From Saccharum officinarum (taxonomy: Eukaryota; Streptophyta; Magnoliopsida; Poales; Poaceae), in the NCBI GenBank assembly GCA_020631735.1, contig CM036168.1, forward strand, positions 97,630,932 to 97,694,931: DNA of 64,000 nucleotides. Direction: 5' to 3'. Made by a program: the position numbers and the translations under genes. The notes below the pieces were generated by a model. That model ran no database searches. It saw only the letters and a program-made list of their open reading frames with translations, and had not been told where the DNA came from. Shown one piece after another: positions 45,411 to 57,947 of the stretch; position 1 is the first letter of the stretch, and the number at the start of each line of letters is the position of its first letter.

Positions 45411-46596
45411 AAATAAAAGGTTCTTGCCTCTTGGCGATAGATTAGGTATGTAGGTTAGTGAGAAATAAAACAAATAAGTTTCAAAAGAAAGAAACAAAAC
45501 AAATGAGTCTGTCTAGGCAACAACTAGTTGATTTAGCCCATCCCATCAACTGATTTTTTCCTATGCACTTACATTGTCTTATAGTTATATTTACACCGAC
45601 TTATTACTATATTTACAATGATTTCTTCAGTGTGATTTATTGAAAATAGTGATGTAGTTTAGGAATAACACAAATATATGTTAACTTTTTCAAAAAAAAA
45701 TACAAATTATTTCTCTGGATTTCATACATTAGAAAAATATCGTTAAATTGCTCACAAATTTCAAAAAAATACAAAACCATACAAAATTGCTGCAACTGGA
45801 AGGGGCGGCGCCCGCGCACACACGTTCCCAGGCAAAACGAAACAGCGCCGGCCTCTCACGCAGAAAGGAAACGGAGGGAGCAATGCCTCTGCTCCACTCT
45901 TGGTCAGCCGGCGCGAGCGGCGAGCCCCACGAGCACTCCCTCTTTCCTTTGCTCACATACACGCTGCACTGCTCGGCGGTGGAGGCTTCGGTGGACACGA
46001 AGCCTGGACGAGCAGGCCGCCTACGCGGCTCCCTCGAAAGAAGCCGTGGGGAGCGGCGGGGGCAACCGCGAGGCCGAAGTTATCCAGTTGGTTCTCCATC
46101 AACGGCTGAGGGCGGGCGGGCGAGAAGGATCGAACGCCATCCGATGGCTAAAAAAACGGTTGAGAGGTGTCCCTAAATCAACCGGTTGACCATTAGCATT
46201 TCTCAAACAAATCGCGACACCTTTAATATCATGAAATCCTGCAGATACATATAAGCACGATGTTCTTTTCATTCTACTAATATTAATAACAGAAACAAAA
46301 GCATAGCAAAACTGCGAGATTACCGTTTCGTTGAACTACTCTTCCAGAGCACTAGCGGCGAGAGTACAGAGTACCCATGTCATTTAGGGATTAGGAGTGC
46401 TATACATCTCTGACACACCATTAGCTCGATGCCTCGATAATAATAGCAAGTGGACAAGCCAAAAGCACGCAACCATCTGCCTCTCATTCTTTCCAATCGT
46501 CCGCGCGAGCTGCACGGCCGTCGAACGTACATGCATTATTATCCGTCACCGTCTCGCACCGACAGCGAGGGAGCGCCACCGCCGCTAGGGTGGAGG
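45411..46596. other. Region between SufB and YSL
   Basis: The AT-rich part (45411-45780) is followed by a GC-rich stretch (45790-46150) with short open frames and no domain. 46200-46596 would be the YSL promoter and leader. No further repeat is recognised. Confidence 0.45.
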
Positions 46597-49097
46597 ATGG
46601 AGTCGGTCGGCGACCCGCGGGAGGGCCCGTCGACGGAGCGGGCGTTCGAGGTGAAGCCTATCCCGCCGTGGCCGGAGCAAGTGACGGGGCGCGCCCTGGC
46701 GGCGAGCCTCGCGCTGGGCGTGGCGCTCAGCGGCGTCATGATGAACCTGGTGTTCACGTCGGGGATCATCCCGTCGCTCAATATCTCGGCGGCCCTGCTG
46801 GGGTTCTTCCTCCTCAAGGCGTGGACGGGCCTGCTCGGCCAGATGGGCGTGCCGCACCGCCCCTTCACTCGCCAGGAGAACGCCGTCGTCCAGACCTGCG
46901 TCGTCGCCTGCGCCAGCATGACGTACAGCGGTACGCGATCTGGCTCCCCGTTCCTGTGTATGCACGGCGTTGCCATCGTCGCCCGATCGCTGGCGTCGCT
47001 ATGCTGTAACGTCGACGATGCGCTGCGTGTAATCAGGCGGGTTCGGGTCGTATCTTCTCGGGATGGACCGGGAGACGGCGGAGAAGACGAGCACCGCGAA
47101 CATCCCCGGCGCGAACATCAGCGAGCCGACGCTCGGCCGGACGATGGCCTTCTTCTTCCTCGTCAGCTTCGTCGGCCTCCTCGTCATCGTGCCCATGAGG
47201 AAGGTACGTAGGCTCTGACCGACCACCGACTATCAGACGACGAGATCACCGCGTCCTGACGCCACGTCCCTCCGTCGTCCGATCCCACCGGTGAACAGAC
47301 CATGATCATCCGCCACCGGCTGACGTTCCCGAGCGGCTCGGCCACGGCGCACCTCATCAACAGCTTCCACAGCCCCCACGGCGTCATGCAGGCTAAGTGA
47401 GTGGCAATGGCACATGAATTGGTAGCCTGCTGGTGACGTTCCTGGCGAGCTGATGAATGTTGCTCCTGCATCCGCTTCTGCTGATCACAGGAGGCAGGTG
47501 TCGCTCGTCGTCCGGTCGTGCCTGGGGAGCTTGCTCTGGTCCATCTTCCAGTGGTTCTACACCGGAGGACCCAACTGCGGCTTCACTTCGTTCCCGACGT
47601 TCGGGCTCACCGCGTACAAACACGGGTAAAGGGTCGGTCGGAAAAATCGATTCCATGAATTCACACATTTCATTTCGATTCAATCCACGGATGCATTGTT
47701 TCTGATGCCTGCAGATTCTACATCAATATGAATGGAACTTACGTTGGTGTGGGGATGATCAGCCCTTACCTGATAAACATCTCGATGCTCGTCGGCTCCA
47801 TCATCTCCTGGGGGATCATATGGCCCTACCTCCAAACCAAAAAAGGCATCTGGTACGACGCCAATCTCCAGGAGACCAGCCTAAAGGGCCTCAACGGCTA
47901 CAAGGTGAGAACCGCCACTCTCTCTGGAGCCAGAGGCATGATTGATTAGCTCTGACGACTGGCTGTGTGATAGTACAGGTGTTTGGCGCGATAGCTATGA
48001 TTCTCGGCGACGGCATCTTCCAGCTTATCGTGATCTCGCTGAGGACCATACACACCATGCGCCACCACCAGTTAGCCGCTGAGACGATCAGGTCCTTCTC
48101 CAACGTGGACTCCATGCCGCGGCCGGCCCTCAGCTTCGACGACCGCCGCAGGACGCAGGTGTTCCTCCGGGAGCACATACCCAGCACGTTCGCCATCGGC
48201 GGCTACGCCGTGCTGGCGGCGCTCTCCTCCGCCGCCATCCCGCTGATCTACAGGCAGGTGCGCTTCTACCACGTCGTCGCCGCGTACGCGTTCGCGCCGC
48301 TCCTGGCCTTCTGCAACGCCTACGGCACGGGCGTCGCCGAGACCAACTTCTCGGCGCAGTACAACAAGCTGGTGATCCTGCTGTTCGCGTCGTGGATCGG
48401 CGCCAGGAACGGCGGGATCGTGGGGAGCCTCGTCATCTGCGGCGTCGTGTCGGCCGTCGTGTCCACGGCCTCCGACTTCATGTCGGATTTCAAGACCGGG
48501 TACCTCACCCTCACCTCGCCTCGGGCCACGCTCCTGAGCCAGGTCATCGGCACGGCGATGGGCTGCGTCGTCAACCCGCTCGTCTTCACCGTGTTCCACC
48601 ACTTCTATGAGTCCAACGGCAAGAAGGCGGTGTACGAGGCGCCCATGGCCAAGGTGTACCGCGCCATCGCCGTGCTGGGCGCCGGCGACCACGAGCTGCC
48701 CGAACACTGCCTCGCCATCAGCTTCGCCTTGTTCGCGCTGGCGCTGGCCGTGAGTGCGGTCCGGGAGCTGGCCACGCACAACAAGTGGCCTGCGCAGCAT
48801 TACATCCCGAGCGTCACCGGCATGGCCGTCTCGTTCCTGCTGGTCCCGGCCGTCTCCATCGACATGTGCGTGGGGAGCTTGATCCTGTACATGTGGAACA
48901 GGACGGACAGGGAGGACGCGCAGGTGTTCGCGCCGGTGTTTGCGTCCGGGCTCATATGCGGGGACGGGCTCTTCTCCATACCCTACGCGCTGCTCGCCAG
49001 GTACCACGTCACGCCGCCCATCTGCGTCAGGTTCATCGGCAGAGTGCAGAACAAGATGCTGGACACCTACATAGAGAAGGCCGCAGCATCCCGATGA
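46597..49097 (+). CDS. Yellow stripe-like (YSL) metal-nicotianamine transporter, 6 exons, 680 aa
   Basis: The join is 46597-46930, 47037-47203, 47299-47396, 47491-47625, 47715-47904, 47979-49097 (2043 nt, in frame). The protein is an OPT-family, multi-pass membrane transporter. Typical YSL blocks are the acidic N-terminus ending [30 protein letters not shown], the [14 protein letters not shown] loop, [20 protein letters not shown], and the C-terminal [33 protein letters not shown] and [15 protein letters not shown]. Length fits the family (about 670-700). Role: transport of Fe(II)/Zn/Cu-nicotianamine or Fe(III)-phytosiderophore; which substrate cannot be told here. No iron-deficiency element was identified upstream. 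Confidence 0.93.
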
Positions 49098-49838
49098 ACG
49101 CCCGCCCTCTCAACATGCTTGGCCTGTACATTCTTTCCTGCTGTCAGGTTTTAGTCATAGGCTGTGTGTGAAGTAAAAAAAGGTTTTGCAAGAAGAGATC
49201 GTTTTATGGAGAGTGACTAAGAGATTTTCTGTAATTTTTTGACAGTTAAAAAGCTAACTAGTACTATATACTTGCAATGAAAAGGAATCACCCACGACAG
49301 TTGTCTTAAAGAGCGATTCCAAGTGCCACTCAATGAATAATACTCTTTGCATATCTCTTTACTCTTCCACTTTTGTTCTCTTACTCTTCAACTCCTTTTT
49401 TTTCATAAAATATTCCTCCTTCATGCTGATGTCTTGCATTTCCTTACCTTTGTATGGCGTTGCCTATAAGGCGATATAAGTGGCCACGCCTTGCTTTACC
49501 ACCTTGATAAACACGGTCATAAATCATATATGCAAACTTCCCATACTGCAAAAAAATATTGCCGCCAACATATACGCATTGTTTCATTGACCATGAAACC
49601 AGCACAGTTCACAAAAACCATTAGCAAGGTAACTCTTCCAGTTCTAATGGCCAAGAACGAGCATGATACAAAAGATCAGATGATCTGGATATGGATTTGC
49701 TGGACTCCTACTTGTTAAAAAGACGATTCAGCCAGAAAAGAATAGGACAAGCGGAAATGCTCAGCAAAAATAGTCAGGGCATTGTTCATAGGCAGGGAGA
49801 ACCGCTGTAGAAACACATTTGTGCCACACACATGACAT
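49098..49838. other. Intergenic stretch between convergent YSL and SAM50
   Basis: AT-rich 3' flanks of both genes. No other feature is seen. Confidence 0.5.
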
Positions 49839-52800
49839 CTACATTGGAGACGAGAAACTGAACTGAATCCCAGTCTTTCCACGGTCGTGCTCAAACTGCT
49901 TCAGTATATGACAGTAGTTTATCTGGGAACACAAGACCGAGAGAATGGATCAGTTGCATCCATGATTATTTTATATAGGAAAGTTCAATAGGACCTAAAA
50001 AACATACCTCCACACGGAGAAGCTTAGTGGGTAAGATAATGCCAACACCAGCTGAGCTCCTAAATGTGCGCCCAAACTTGGAAAATGAGAAATTTCTGAA
50101 CTCACCCTCGGACAACTTGGCAAGATTTCCAGCAGTTAGGAATGCATGGCCATGTATGCCAGCATCCTGGAATAACTTTAAGGGCAAATTAAAGGATAGA
50201 TCAGCAAATGCAGAAACTGCAAAATCACCTCCCAAATAATCCCATCCTGGAGAGGCTGCAGATTCATCTGTAACAGATTCACTTGGGACAAATCTCCGTA
50301 GTTCTGTTGGCCCAACTCCTCTTGTTTTGAAACCCAGTAGAGAAGTTAAACTACCAAGACTGATTACTGGAGAAGAATGCCCTCCCAGGAAAAATCTATC
50401 TGGTACAGATGAAGGTGATTCCATAAACCCCCTCCCCAATGGTATAATCACCCCTGCTGAGATGCCAGCATTTAGGGCCGCATTGTAAAAGCCCAATGGA
50501 ACAGCCCCACGAATATCAAACTCCTGGAAAAAAAAAGGATTTCAGGTGACGATACTCAACGGTGCACAGCCCTACATGATTTCAGTAATTAAAGTTTAGA
50601 AGTAGATGTACATCATCTAAAATGCCAATAACCATCCATGCTTTAGACCCTTAGATCTTGTTGGGCAACTTTAGCCTTTATTTTATTGCATATATTAATT
50701 GACATGAGAATCTTTAACCATGCATAGTATCATATATGATTCATTAGAATTAATAGACAAGTAAAAAACAATCAAACAGCATCCAACTTATTACAAAAAC
50801 AATCTTATGGTTCATAGGCTCTGAAAGATTGGATCTGTTGTCGAGAAACCAAAACTAGGAACATATCAGGATCAGTGACTAACTAGTAAGTGGTAAGAAA
50901 TGGCTCTGTTAGGATATGGGGGTCTAAGTTTAATGATGCCCCCACCCCAAATCATCACACAAAAGGTTTGTTTCAGAATTAGAGTATTGGGTAATATAGC
51001 TAATTACAAATTTACAATTCTACATTGCCAGTCCAACTGAAGCCCATTAAATACTAGACTGCTTGCTTTTCTCCAAATCACAAAGTACTTATCAAGTGTG
51101 TTAGAGATCTCCATAGAGAAACTTGTATACTTTGATCTAAGAATGCAGTTTGATCAAACAGTAATGCTGGTATGAAAGTGCAAAATACATTCTTTCAACT
51201 TCATACTTTACTTCTCAGATAGCTCACTAGCAACAGTACAGAAAATAAAAAGGACAAAGGGATTCAGCGTTTTTCTCCCGGGCACATGGGTGGCGATCTA
51301 GTCTTAGAATTGACGGCCATTAGAGTGTTGGGCTTTCTTCGTTTTGGCTTTGTGTTTAGGCAGAAGCCGGAAGTGAATTCACTTTTATTGTATCTTCTCG
51401 ATGTAATGACGGTGAATTAATAAAATCCTTCCTTTATCAAAAAAAAAAGGTGATACATAGTAAAAATTCATAAACTGAAAAGCAAGGATACAAAGGATTA
51501 TACAAACTTTCAGAAATATAAATTAAAGAAGCTTGGTTCGGAAAGAACCTGGCGGAAGAATCTCAATCCTTTGCTGCCCCATAGACCACCAACTTGTGAA
51601 GTTGAGACAAATGCATATCCTTTGGTTGGCCTGATATTGGAATCCCTTTGATCTATTGTATATGTATATCTTAATGCAGAAAGAAGGTTATGTCCTAACT
51701 GTCTTCTTATGGATTGTGATGCCTCTTGTGAAGGATCAGTCAAGGTACGCCAAGTCAGATTGTAAGATAAATCATGGAGCACGCCTGAAAGCAAACCAAA
51801 GGATAGGCCAACCAGACGTTCCTTGTATGATGAGAATTTCAGCCAGTCATGAGACAACAATGATGCTCGAGCAGTCAAGGGGGTTGGTATCGATCTAAAT
51901 CTTGGCAAGGATACTCCAATGCCTATCTCTGATGACTGGTCCCACCCATATGCTCCCGAAGCATCCCAGATGTCGCCATAACCAAATATGTTCTTCCATT
52001 TGACTGATCCTTCAACTGTCCATGACCTTGCCTGAAGACAAAACCAAGCCTTTCAATCAATCCTTCAGCTGTTAGGTTGTCAATGGTACGAGCTCAATAT
52101 GCTCAACTTTAGCATGGCATGCATAAAAGGCTTAATCAAAGTTAAAGAAAATAGGTTAGCCTGAAGTCAAAATGCCAGCTATATTGTTATGTTCAGAAGG
52201 GAATTGTGCTTATCAAAGTAAAGTTAAAGAAAAGATGTTAGCTTGAAGACAAAATGCCAGCTAAATTGTTATGTACGATTCAGAAGGCAATTGTGCCCGT
52301 AAGGTTATTTGATCCTTTAAAATACCTACAATTTAAACCCTCAAGTTTATATTTAGTGGAGAGAAGTACAAAGAGTAGCATATAGTAACTAGTAAGCAAC
52401 TTAACTGCAGGATTCTACTAAAGGATAGGATGAATATAAATCCTCCTTTTGTAAAGGAAAGGTGAATCTTTGCAAATAAATCCTAAATTTACAAAAACAG
52501 TTGAGATGTATCAAATCAACTCAGACCATTTAAAAAGAATTCTAACTGCAGTCAGGATTGCATGTTTTTTTCTCTCTGAACATTACCTTGTGGTTATTAA
52601 TTGGAAAATCAAGCACAGCAGAAACATCATGAATCAGCAAAACAGATTCAATTTTTGAAGATCATAACGTTATCCAAATGACTATACCGTATTATTGCAA
52701 TGACCTTGATGTCCTAATCAGACACAACAAAAGCCTTCAAAATCTTTTCTGCTCAACTAAAAACTCATATACCTTCAATATGAACAACACATAAGCAGTG

Positions 52801-53834
52801 AGCACTGTGCAACAGTGGCTCTCGGCTGCCACAATCAAGTAGCTTAGTGGAGTGGCAGCCAATGGGCCTACTGCTAACCAACAGATCAGCCACCGTTGGA
52901 GTGGAGTGGCATATGGCCATGGACCTACCACTGTCAGGTATTGGATGGCAACATATCCAATTCAAGCGTCATTGTTTTAGAACACCATATAGTAATCATG
53001 GAAAGATGTAAGATGTATATAAAACAATAGCTGAAGCATGTGCATAGTACAGAATCCAAATCATAGATACCTGGGTTACATTTTTTTCCGACTATTTTCT
53101 TCTCCAACCCATTACTAGCTGAAGAAAAGAGCTGAGCACACATTTTGCAAATTTGAAGAATACACTAATACTAGATTACATCTATAGGTAAACAATCAAC
53201 AATGGCACAATGCAATATCAAATTGTCTCTAAACAAAGTGCGATGCTCTTCATTTCATCTAATTCTTAGTGGGTACCCATGCGCTTCGATATTTCCGAGA
53301 GTTCACTAACCTCCGGCTTGGAGAAGCAGCCGACGCTTCCATTCCATCGATGGGGTTAGCGGCCTCGACGACTTCGATTACGACGTTAGTGGTGCCGGGC
53401 AGCTCGGGAGGGCCAGCATCCAGGAGGACGTGGACGGAGTCGAACACGTCGAGGCGCCTGAGCCGCGCGTTGGCGATGCTGGCGGTGCGCACCAGGTCCT
53501 GCACGGTGGCGGCGGAGCGGATGAGCCCCACGACCTCTGCCTCGATGAGCGCGTCGCGGGTCTTGGTGTTGCCTTTGATGATAACGTCGTGGACGCGGAT
53601 GCCAACGGGGGCTTCCGACAGCCGCCGGAACACCGTCTCCACCTTCTCTCTCGCCGCTGCTTCCGCCGCCTCCCCGTCCAGCTCCTCCTCTTCGTCCTCA
53701 TACTCCACGTCAGCAGCATCCGCATTGGGTTCCCCGTGGTCAGGGTACGCCGGTGCCTCGACGGATTTGCCCGCGGCCTCGTCGGGTACAGGGTTTGGGT
53801 CCTGATCGGCGGCAGAATCCGCCGCGATCGCCAT
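49839..53834 (-). CDS. SAM50-like Omp85 outer-membrane protein, 4 exons, 533 aa
   Basis: Exons in plus coordinates, 5' to 3' on the minus strand: 53311-53834, 51549-52026, 50008-50523, 49839-49922 (1602 nt). The N-terminus is acidic (VEYEDEEEELDGEAAEAAA), then a POTRA domain (VHDVIIKGNTKTRDALIEAE). The C-terminal half is the Omp85 beta-barrel (RPTKGYAFVSTSQVGGLW; VPDRFFLGGHSSPV; AGIHGHAFLTAGNLAKLSE; LPTKLLRVE). It ends with a short last exon (INYCHILKQFEHDRGKTGIQ). Known role: insertion of beta-barrel proteins into the mitochondrial outer membrane. It lacks a long plastid-type extension, so SAM50 is preferred over OEP80. The exon 1-2 join uses a CAAG^G acceptor at 52026; a CAG 5 bases upstream would shift frame. 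Confidence 0.88.
51290..51450 (+). mobile_element. LINE-like 3' tail in SAM50 intron 2
   Basis: TTGTATCTTCTCGATGTAAT, then AATTAATAAAATCCTTCCTT and a run of A, resembles the 3' end of grass L1 LINEs. The 5' limit is unknown. Confidence 0.4.
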
Positions 53835-54641
53835 GGCTGGCTGGGGTTTGAGGGGAACAGTACGATTGTGCGAAGGGAATCGTCCCTCGGCAGTGGGATG
53901 GAATGCGGGTTTTAGGTTCTTGTTGCTCTATACTACTACTAGAAGGCCCATTTGCATTTGCTTATGGGCCTCATCTATCGGATAACCTTTCGGCCCAATA
54001 TGGCCCGAGAAGTTCAGACACAGGCTGTGATACGCACAGAATCAAGGATCAAGGATGGACATGAAACTTCCCCATTAGCGACTAAACTCTCCTGCCTCTA
54101 GCATGAACTTTGAATCTTTTCATCCATTTTTTTTGGTTGAAATAGAGGAGTCCGCTGAAATTTGGAAGAATTCAAAGTTGCAACAAAAATTTAGGAGAAG
54201 GTTAGACATGACAGTCGTTGGAAGTTCAAATAACATCAAGAGGGGAAAAAAAACAGTTTCAACAATTATTCACACGGGAAGAGAAGGACTAGCTGGGGGC
54301 ACGGCACCACACTCCACGAGGGCAGCGTGAGATCCAATCGGCACGATCGTCTCCTTCCTTTCGGTCGGCAACCTCCGCCATTAAGAAGTTCTCGAGCACA
54401 CTCACGGGGGAGTGAGCAAAGGAACTCGGACACGCCACCATCCACGACGCTACAGCCCAACCGCCCCTCTACTCTTCTACTTTTCGCAGAAAAGCTTGCG
54501 TCGGCGGCATCGGCTCAACGGCTTGGCTACAGTCTTCGCGTGCACTCTTAAACGTCCCCGACCGCCACCTAGTATATGCCGGCGACGCATGCTCACGCAC
54601 AGTAGTTACAGTTCTGCTCTGTCTGGCCCGCGTCGTAATCC
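53835..54641. other. Shared 5' region of SAM50 and the DUF688 gene
   Basis: The stretch contains AT-rich and GC-rich parts. Frames at 54327-54551 and 54412-54900 are shadows or leader reads. No extra gene is supported. Confidence 0.5.
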
Positions 54642-55796
54642 ATGGATCGTATCATCACCAAGCTCACCACGGAGAGCGAGTGCAACAATGCCGACGGGCA
54701 GCCGCCACCGCCGCTGCTCGACTCGCCGCTGCCCACGCCTCGCCGGTCGTGCACCTCTGTCGACGCGCTACGAATGCGCTGCCGCCGCGACGCGTCGCCG
54801 CTGCGGACTCAGGTGCCGTTCTCCTGGGAGAGCTCCCCGGGCGTGCCCAAGAAGAGCGCGTGCAGCCGGGACGACATGCACAAGAAGGCGCAGGCGATGA
54901 TGCCGCCGCCGAGGCCGCCGCCGGGGCGCCTACTACAGCCGTACCTCGCAAGGAACTTGTACTATGGCAACACGAGCGAGGCGAGCAGCGACGACGACGA
55001 CGACAGGTCCTTCTCCGACGCGCTGGACAGGATCTCCTCTCCGGAGCGGACCGGCTCGTTCGACCGGGTCACGTCGAAGCGCTTCGAGGACATCTTCGTC
55101 GGCCGCGACACGAGCTTCGCCAAGGACCGGACCCGAACCCGACACCCTGGCGCGGAGGCCACCGACTTGTCGGCCTCGGGCAGGCGTCCGAGGCAGCCGC
55201 GTCGGGGCAGCACGCGCCGCAGCCACGACGAGGACCGTGACCGTCGGTGGACGCCTAGGCTCCTCAACGACAACGTCCCCATGCAGCTGATGCAGCGGAT
55301 CAAAATGGATGCGGACGCCGAGGAGATGACCCCAAGAGCCTGTGGCCTCATGGTGTTCTTCCCCTGGAGCGCAAAGCCGGCGGTCTGCGGGTTCAGGAGC
55401 CCGGCGGCGCAGAACGCGACGACGACTCGCGCCAGAGCCGAGGTGCCTTCACCTTCGCACAGTCGCAGGGTCACCACCACCCTACGCGATGTCATCAAGG
55501 AAGATAGCCAAGCCGTTAGCAGCGACATGCCGCAGCCGCGTGGAGAAAAGAAGAGGGGCCGCGACCGCGACGACTCGCCGAGCCGTCGATGGGGCGTGTC
55601 GTCGTTGCTTGACACGAGCAAGAAGTACTGCACTGACGCCCGGAAGGCTCTGAGCAAGCTCTCCATCGGACTAGGAGCAGACGGCGGCAGCCCCAGGGTT
55701 AGCAGCGAGAACAGGAGCGGCAAGATGCACGGTGGTTTCTCATCAACGCCGGCGACGCCTGTGAAGCTGACGCAGCTGAAGGCTAACAGAAACTGA
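54642..55796 (+). CDS. DUF688-family protein, single exon, 384 aa
   Basis: The frame opens MDRIITKLTTESECNNADGQ. The hallmark of the DUF688 plant family, VPFSWESSPGVPK, is at residues 58-70. A second conserved box, CGLMVFFPWSAKPAVCGFRS, is near residues 234-253, followed by a basic, Ser-rich tail and TPVKLTQLK at the end. The function is unknown in the literature I can recall. The protein is predicted soluble and mostly disordered with Pro/Ser/Arg-rich segments. There is no intron; the ATG is the first in frame after a GC-rich leader. It is divergent from SAM50 with 807 bp between starts. Confidence 0.85.
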   Translation: MDRIITKLTTESECNNADGQPPPPLLDSPLPTPRRSCTSVDALRMRCRRDASPLRTQVPFSWESSPGVPKKSACSRDDMHKKAQAMMPPPRPPPGRLLQPYLARNLYYGNTSEASSDDDDDRSFSDALDRISSPERTGSFDRVTSKRFEDIFVGRDTSFAKDRTRTRHPGAEATDLSASGRRPRQPRRGSTRRSHDEDRDRRWTPRLLNDNVPMQLMQRIKMDADAEEMTPRACGLMVFFPWSAKPAVCGFRSPAAQNATTTRARAEVPSPSHSRRVTTTLRDVIKEDSQAVSSDMPQPRGEKKRGRDRDDSPSRRWGVSSLLDTSKKYCTDARKALSKLSIGLGADGGSPRVSSENRSGKMHGGFSSTPATPVKLTQLKANRN

Positions 55797-57599
55797 GGTG
55801 GCTTGAGTGCAGAAATTCTCTGCACATATAGGTATGCACATTCTATGATCTGATGTCCTGATAGATAGAATAGAATAAATAAAGAGTATACTGTATATTT
55901 AATCTGTGACGTCTGGTGGATAATCCTATTACTGTTGGGGTAATGTGCAAAAACTGTCATTTTAGACTGTTATTAGTTAGTATCCGATCATATAAAAAAT
56001 GTAAGGGGATACATCGTTTCTTCCTCTCTTGATCATTGATAGATATACTCATATCAAGGTGGTGGGCCAGAACAACTAGTTTTTGGCAAAACTGCCCTTC
56101 TTACGGTGAAATCTATATTTATATCTCTAATCTAATATTAAAGTATGAAACTTTCTTTTTCACATCTTTTATTCCGTTATTACTCGCTTATATCCTCGCT
56201 TTCACGGTTGTCCTTCACTCCTATCCATTTTCTTCTGTCCCATGGTTGGTCATTCCTCACTTAGTTTGAAGTTGCAACAACTTATCACACCGCTAGTGGG
56301 GTGACCTGGTTAGCTGAAGCTGAGCCCATGCGCATCGCGCGCCTTGCCACACACGTGTGGCTAGACTTCCACATTTTTTTAATAACCTCGTAACAGATAT
56401 AGACAAATATCCACTTATTTAAGACGAGTCAAATTTTCATATAAAATTAATCATTTATTGCAGTTAACATTTATTATAGGTTTTACTAGAATCTATTTAA
56501 AATAAGGCTGGACCAAACTCAATTAAATACAACAGGATGGCTATGTAGTTATGAGCTTTAGGACCATAGAACATGATGTGTATCTCGTTGCAACAAGTGA
56601 GTAGGAAGAGATATTTTTGTCACGCTCGATGAACGACGTCTCCTGGTTTCCACCCAAGTAATGAAGTTGCTTGTCATCATGAAAAGCTCATTACCATAGT
56701 GAAATCCAACAGCGACATAATCTAACGGGTCTATCCTTACATTGCCATAAAAGGAGATATGCTTAAAATTTGGTCTCTAAGGATGCAAATATATAGCTGC
56801 AGTTAGATCATTACAAGCATAAGAAGAGAGAAGCATACGTGTATACTCGATCTACTTCACCTTTCCCATTTCAACTGTCCACTTTCAAGCCATGGAAGCA
56901 TGTTGCGGCGGCGGAAGAGAACAAGATTTGACCGCCTACGGAGAACAACTTGCGGTGGAGGGGGCATATGCAAATGGGGTAGGGGCAGCTAGGATTCACA
57001 GTGGCAGGGAGGGGAAAGCGACGAGAGAGAAAAGAGGTGGCGTGTTTTGATCCAAACGATGTGGAGTCACCGTTTGTGGAGCCTAGAGGTGCTCATGGTG
57101 AACGGTTTGAAAAGATTGGCGGCACGATTCTATCTTCTTGTTGTTGTTTCTTGAAGAGGGAATTTTCTGAGTTGAGTCGGACTCCTGCCCTTGTGCAGTC
57201 TTCTTTCGGCCATGTCCAGCTCAGGGCGCTTGTTGGAGTAGCCATGGTGGAACCCACCAGCCCCGGCGAGCGAAGACGCCTGATGACCTGTGAACCCCGA
57301 TTCTGCGCTTGATCAAGCGGCCTATGGCTATTTGTTGAAACAAGCTAGAAAATGACTACCGTAGGTGAACGTTCGGTCTCTTGGCGGTTTACCCGCTTGA
57401 CCTTTGGTTTCTTTCAGCGCCTACATTCTCTCTGGGCCTCACGACCTCTGCCATTTATGGAGCGCTACTACCTTACAAGTCCACATCAACAAAATACTCC
57501 TAGAACAGAGCATCACAACGAGACCAAAAGTAAGCCGCTGCGTTCCTTAGACCCGTCCTGTCCGATCGATTCATCCACACTAGCTTGTTTCTTTCCGCC
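55797..57599. other. Long intergenic stretch, nothing recognised
   Basis: AT-rich to about 56900, then mixed composition. Frames at 57001-57312 and 57352-57666 show no domain and no biased composition. No TIR or tandem repeat was identified. Confidence 0.45.
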
Positions 57600-57947
57600 A
57601 TGGAGGCTCGGAGGAAGCCCCGGTGTGTCGTGCCCTTCTTGTGCTGCTCATCGTTGCCTCCAGTGAGCGTCGCTGTCATCCCTGACTCCCTTGCTCCTAC
57701 ATCCGCGGTGCGTTCCGGCCGGATGGCGAGCTCGGTTTTCATGTGATTTCGTGCCGTCGTCGTTTCCCTCGCAGGCGCGGCGGTGTCGACTGCCCACGCC
57801 GAGAGCTGCTGGAAGGACGACGACCACCACCCTATCTGCTTCACCAGTGACTGCAAGGAGACCTGCCTGGATCACGGCCACGTGGACGGCCGCTGCAGCT
57901 GGTCGTGGAGGCCGTATTGCCAGTGCCTGTTGGCGGACTGCCACTAG
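57600..57947 (+). pseudogene. Defensin-like cysteine-rich peptide gene, 2 exons, signal exon out of frame
   Basis: Exon 2 (57775-57947) encodes a mature-type peptide with eight cysteines spaced C-x9-C-x4-C-x3-C-x9-C-x7-C-x-C-x4-C. CxxxC and CxC pairs as in plant defensin-like folds are present. It ends at TAG 57945-57947. The preceding intron (57663-57774) has GTGAGC and CGCAG ends. The matching frame of exon 1 gives a hydrophobic signal core (residues CRALLVLLLIVASS), but the ATG at 57600-57602 is in a different frame and the signal frame has an upstream TAG at 57581-57583. So either a 1-nt deletion or 2-nt insertion broke the gene, or another start exon lies upstream. Such peptides are secreted and often antimicrobial or reproductive; the role here is unknown. 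Confidence 0.6.

Noticed and set aside
48072..49007. 311-codon minus-strand frame
   Set aside because: Antisense shadow of the YSL last exon caused by high third-position GC.
42092..53834. Functional cluster for iron metabolism (SufB, YSL) and mitochondria (NDA, SAM50)
   Set aside because: Different pathways, mixed orientations and no shared regulatory motif seen; proximity alone is not evidence.
54962..55960. 332-codon minus-strand frame
   Set aside because: Antisense shadow of the DUF688 gene.
57001..57666. Frames of about 100 codons upstream of the defensin-like gene
   Set aside because: No recognisable domains; one overlaps the signal exon in the wrong frame.
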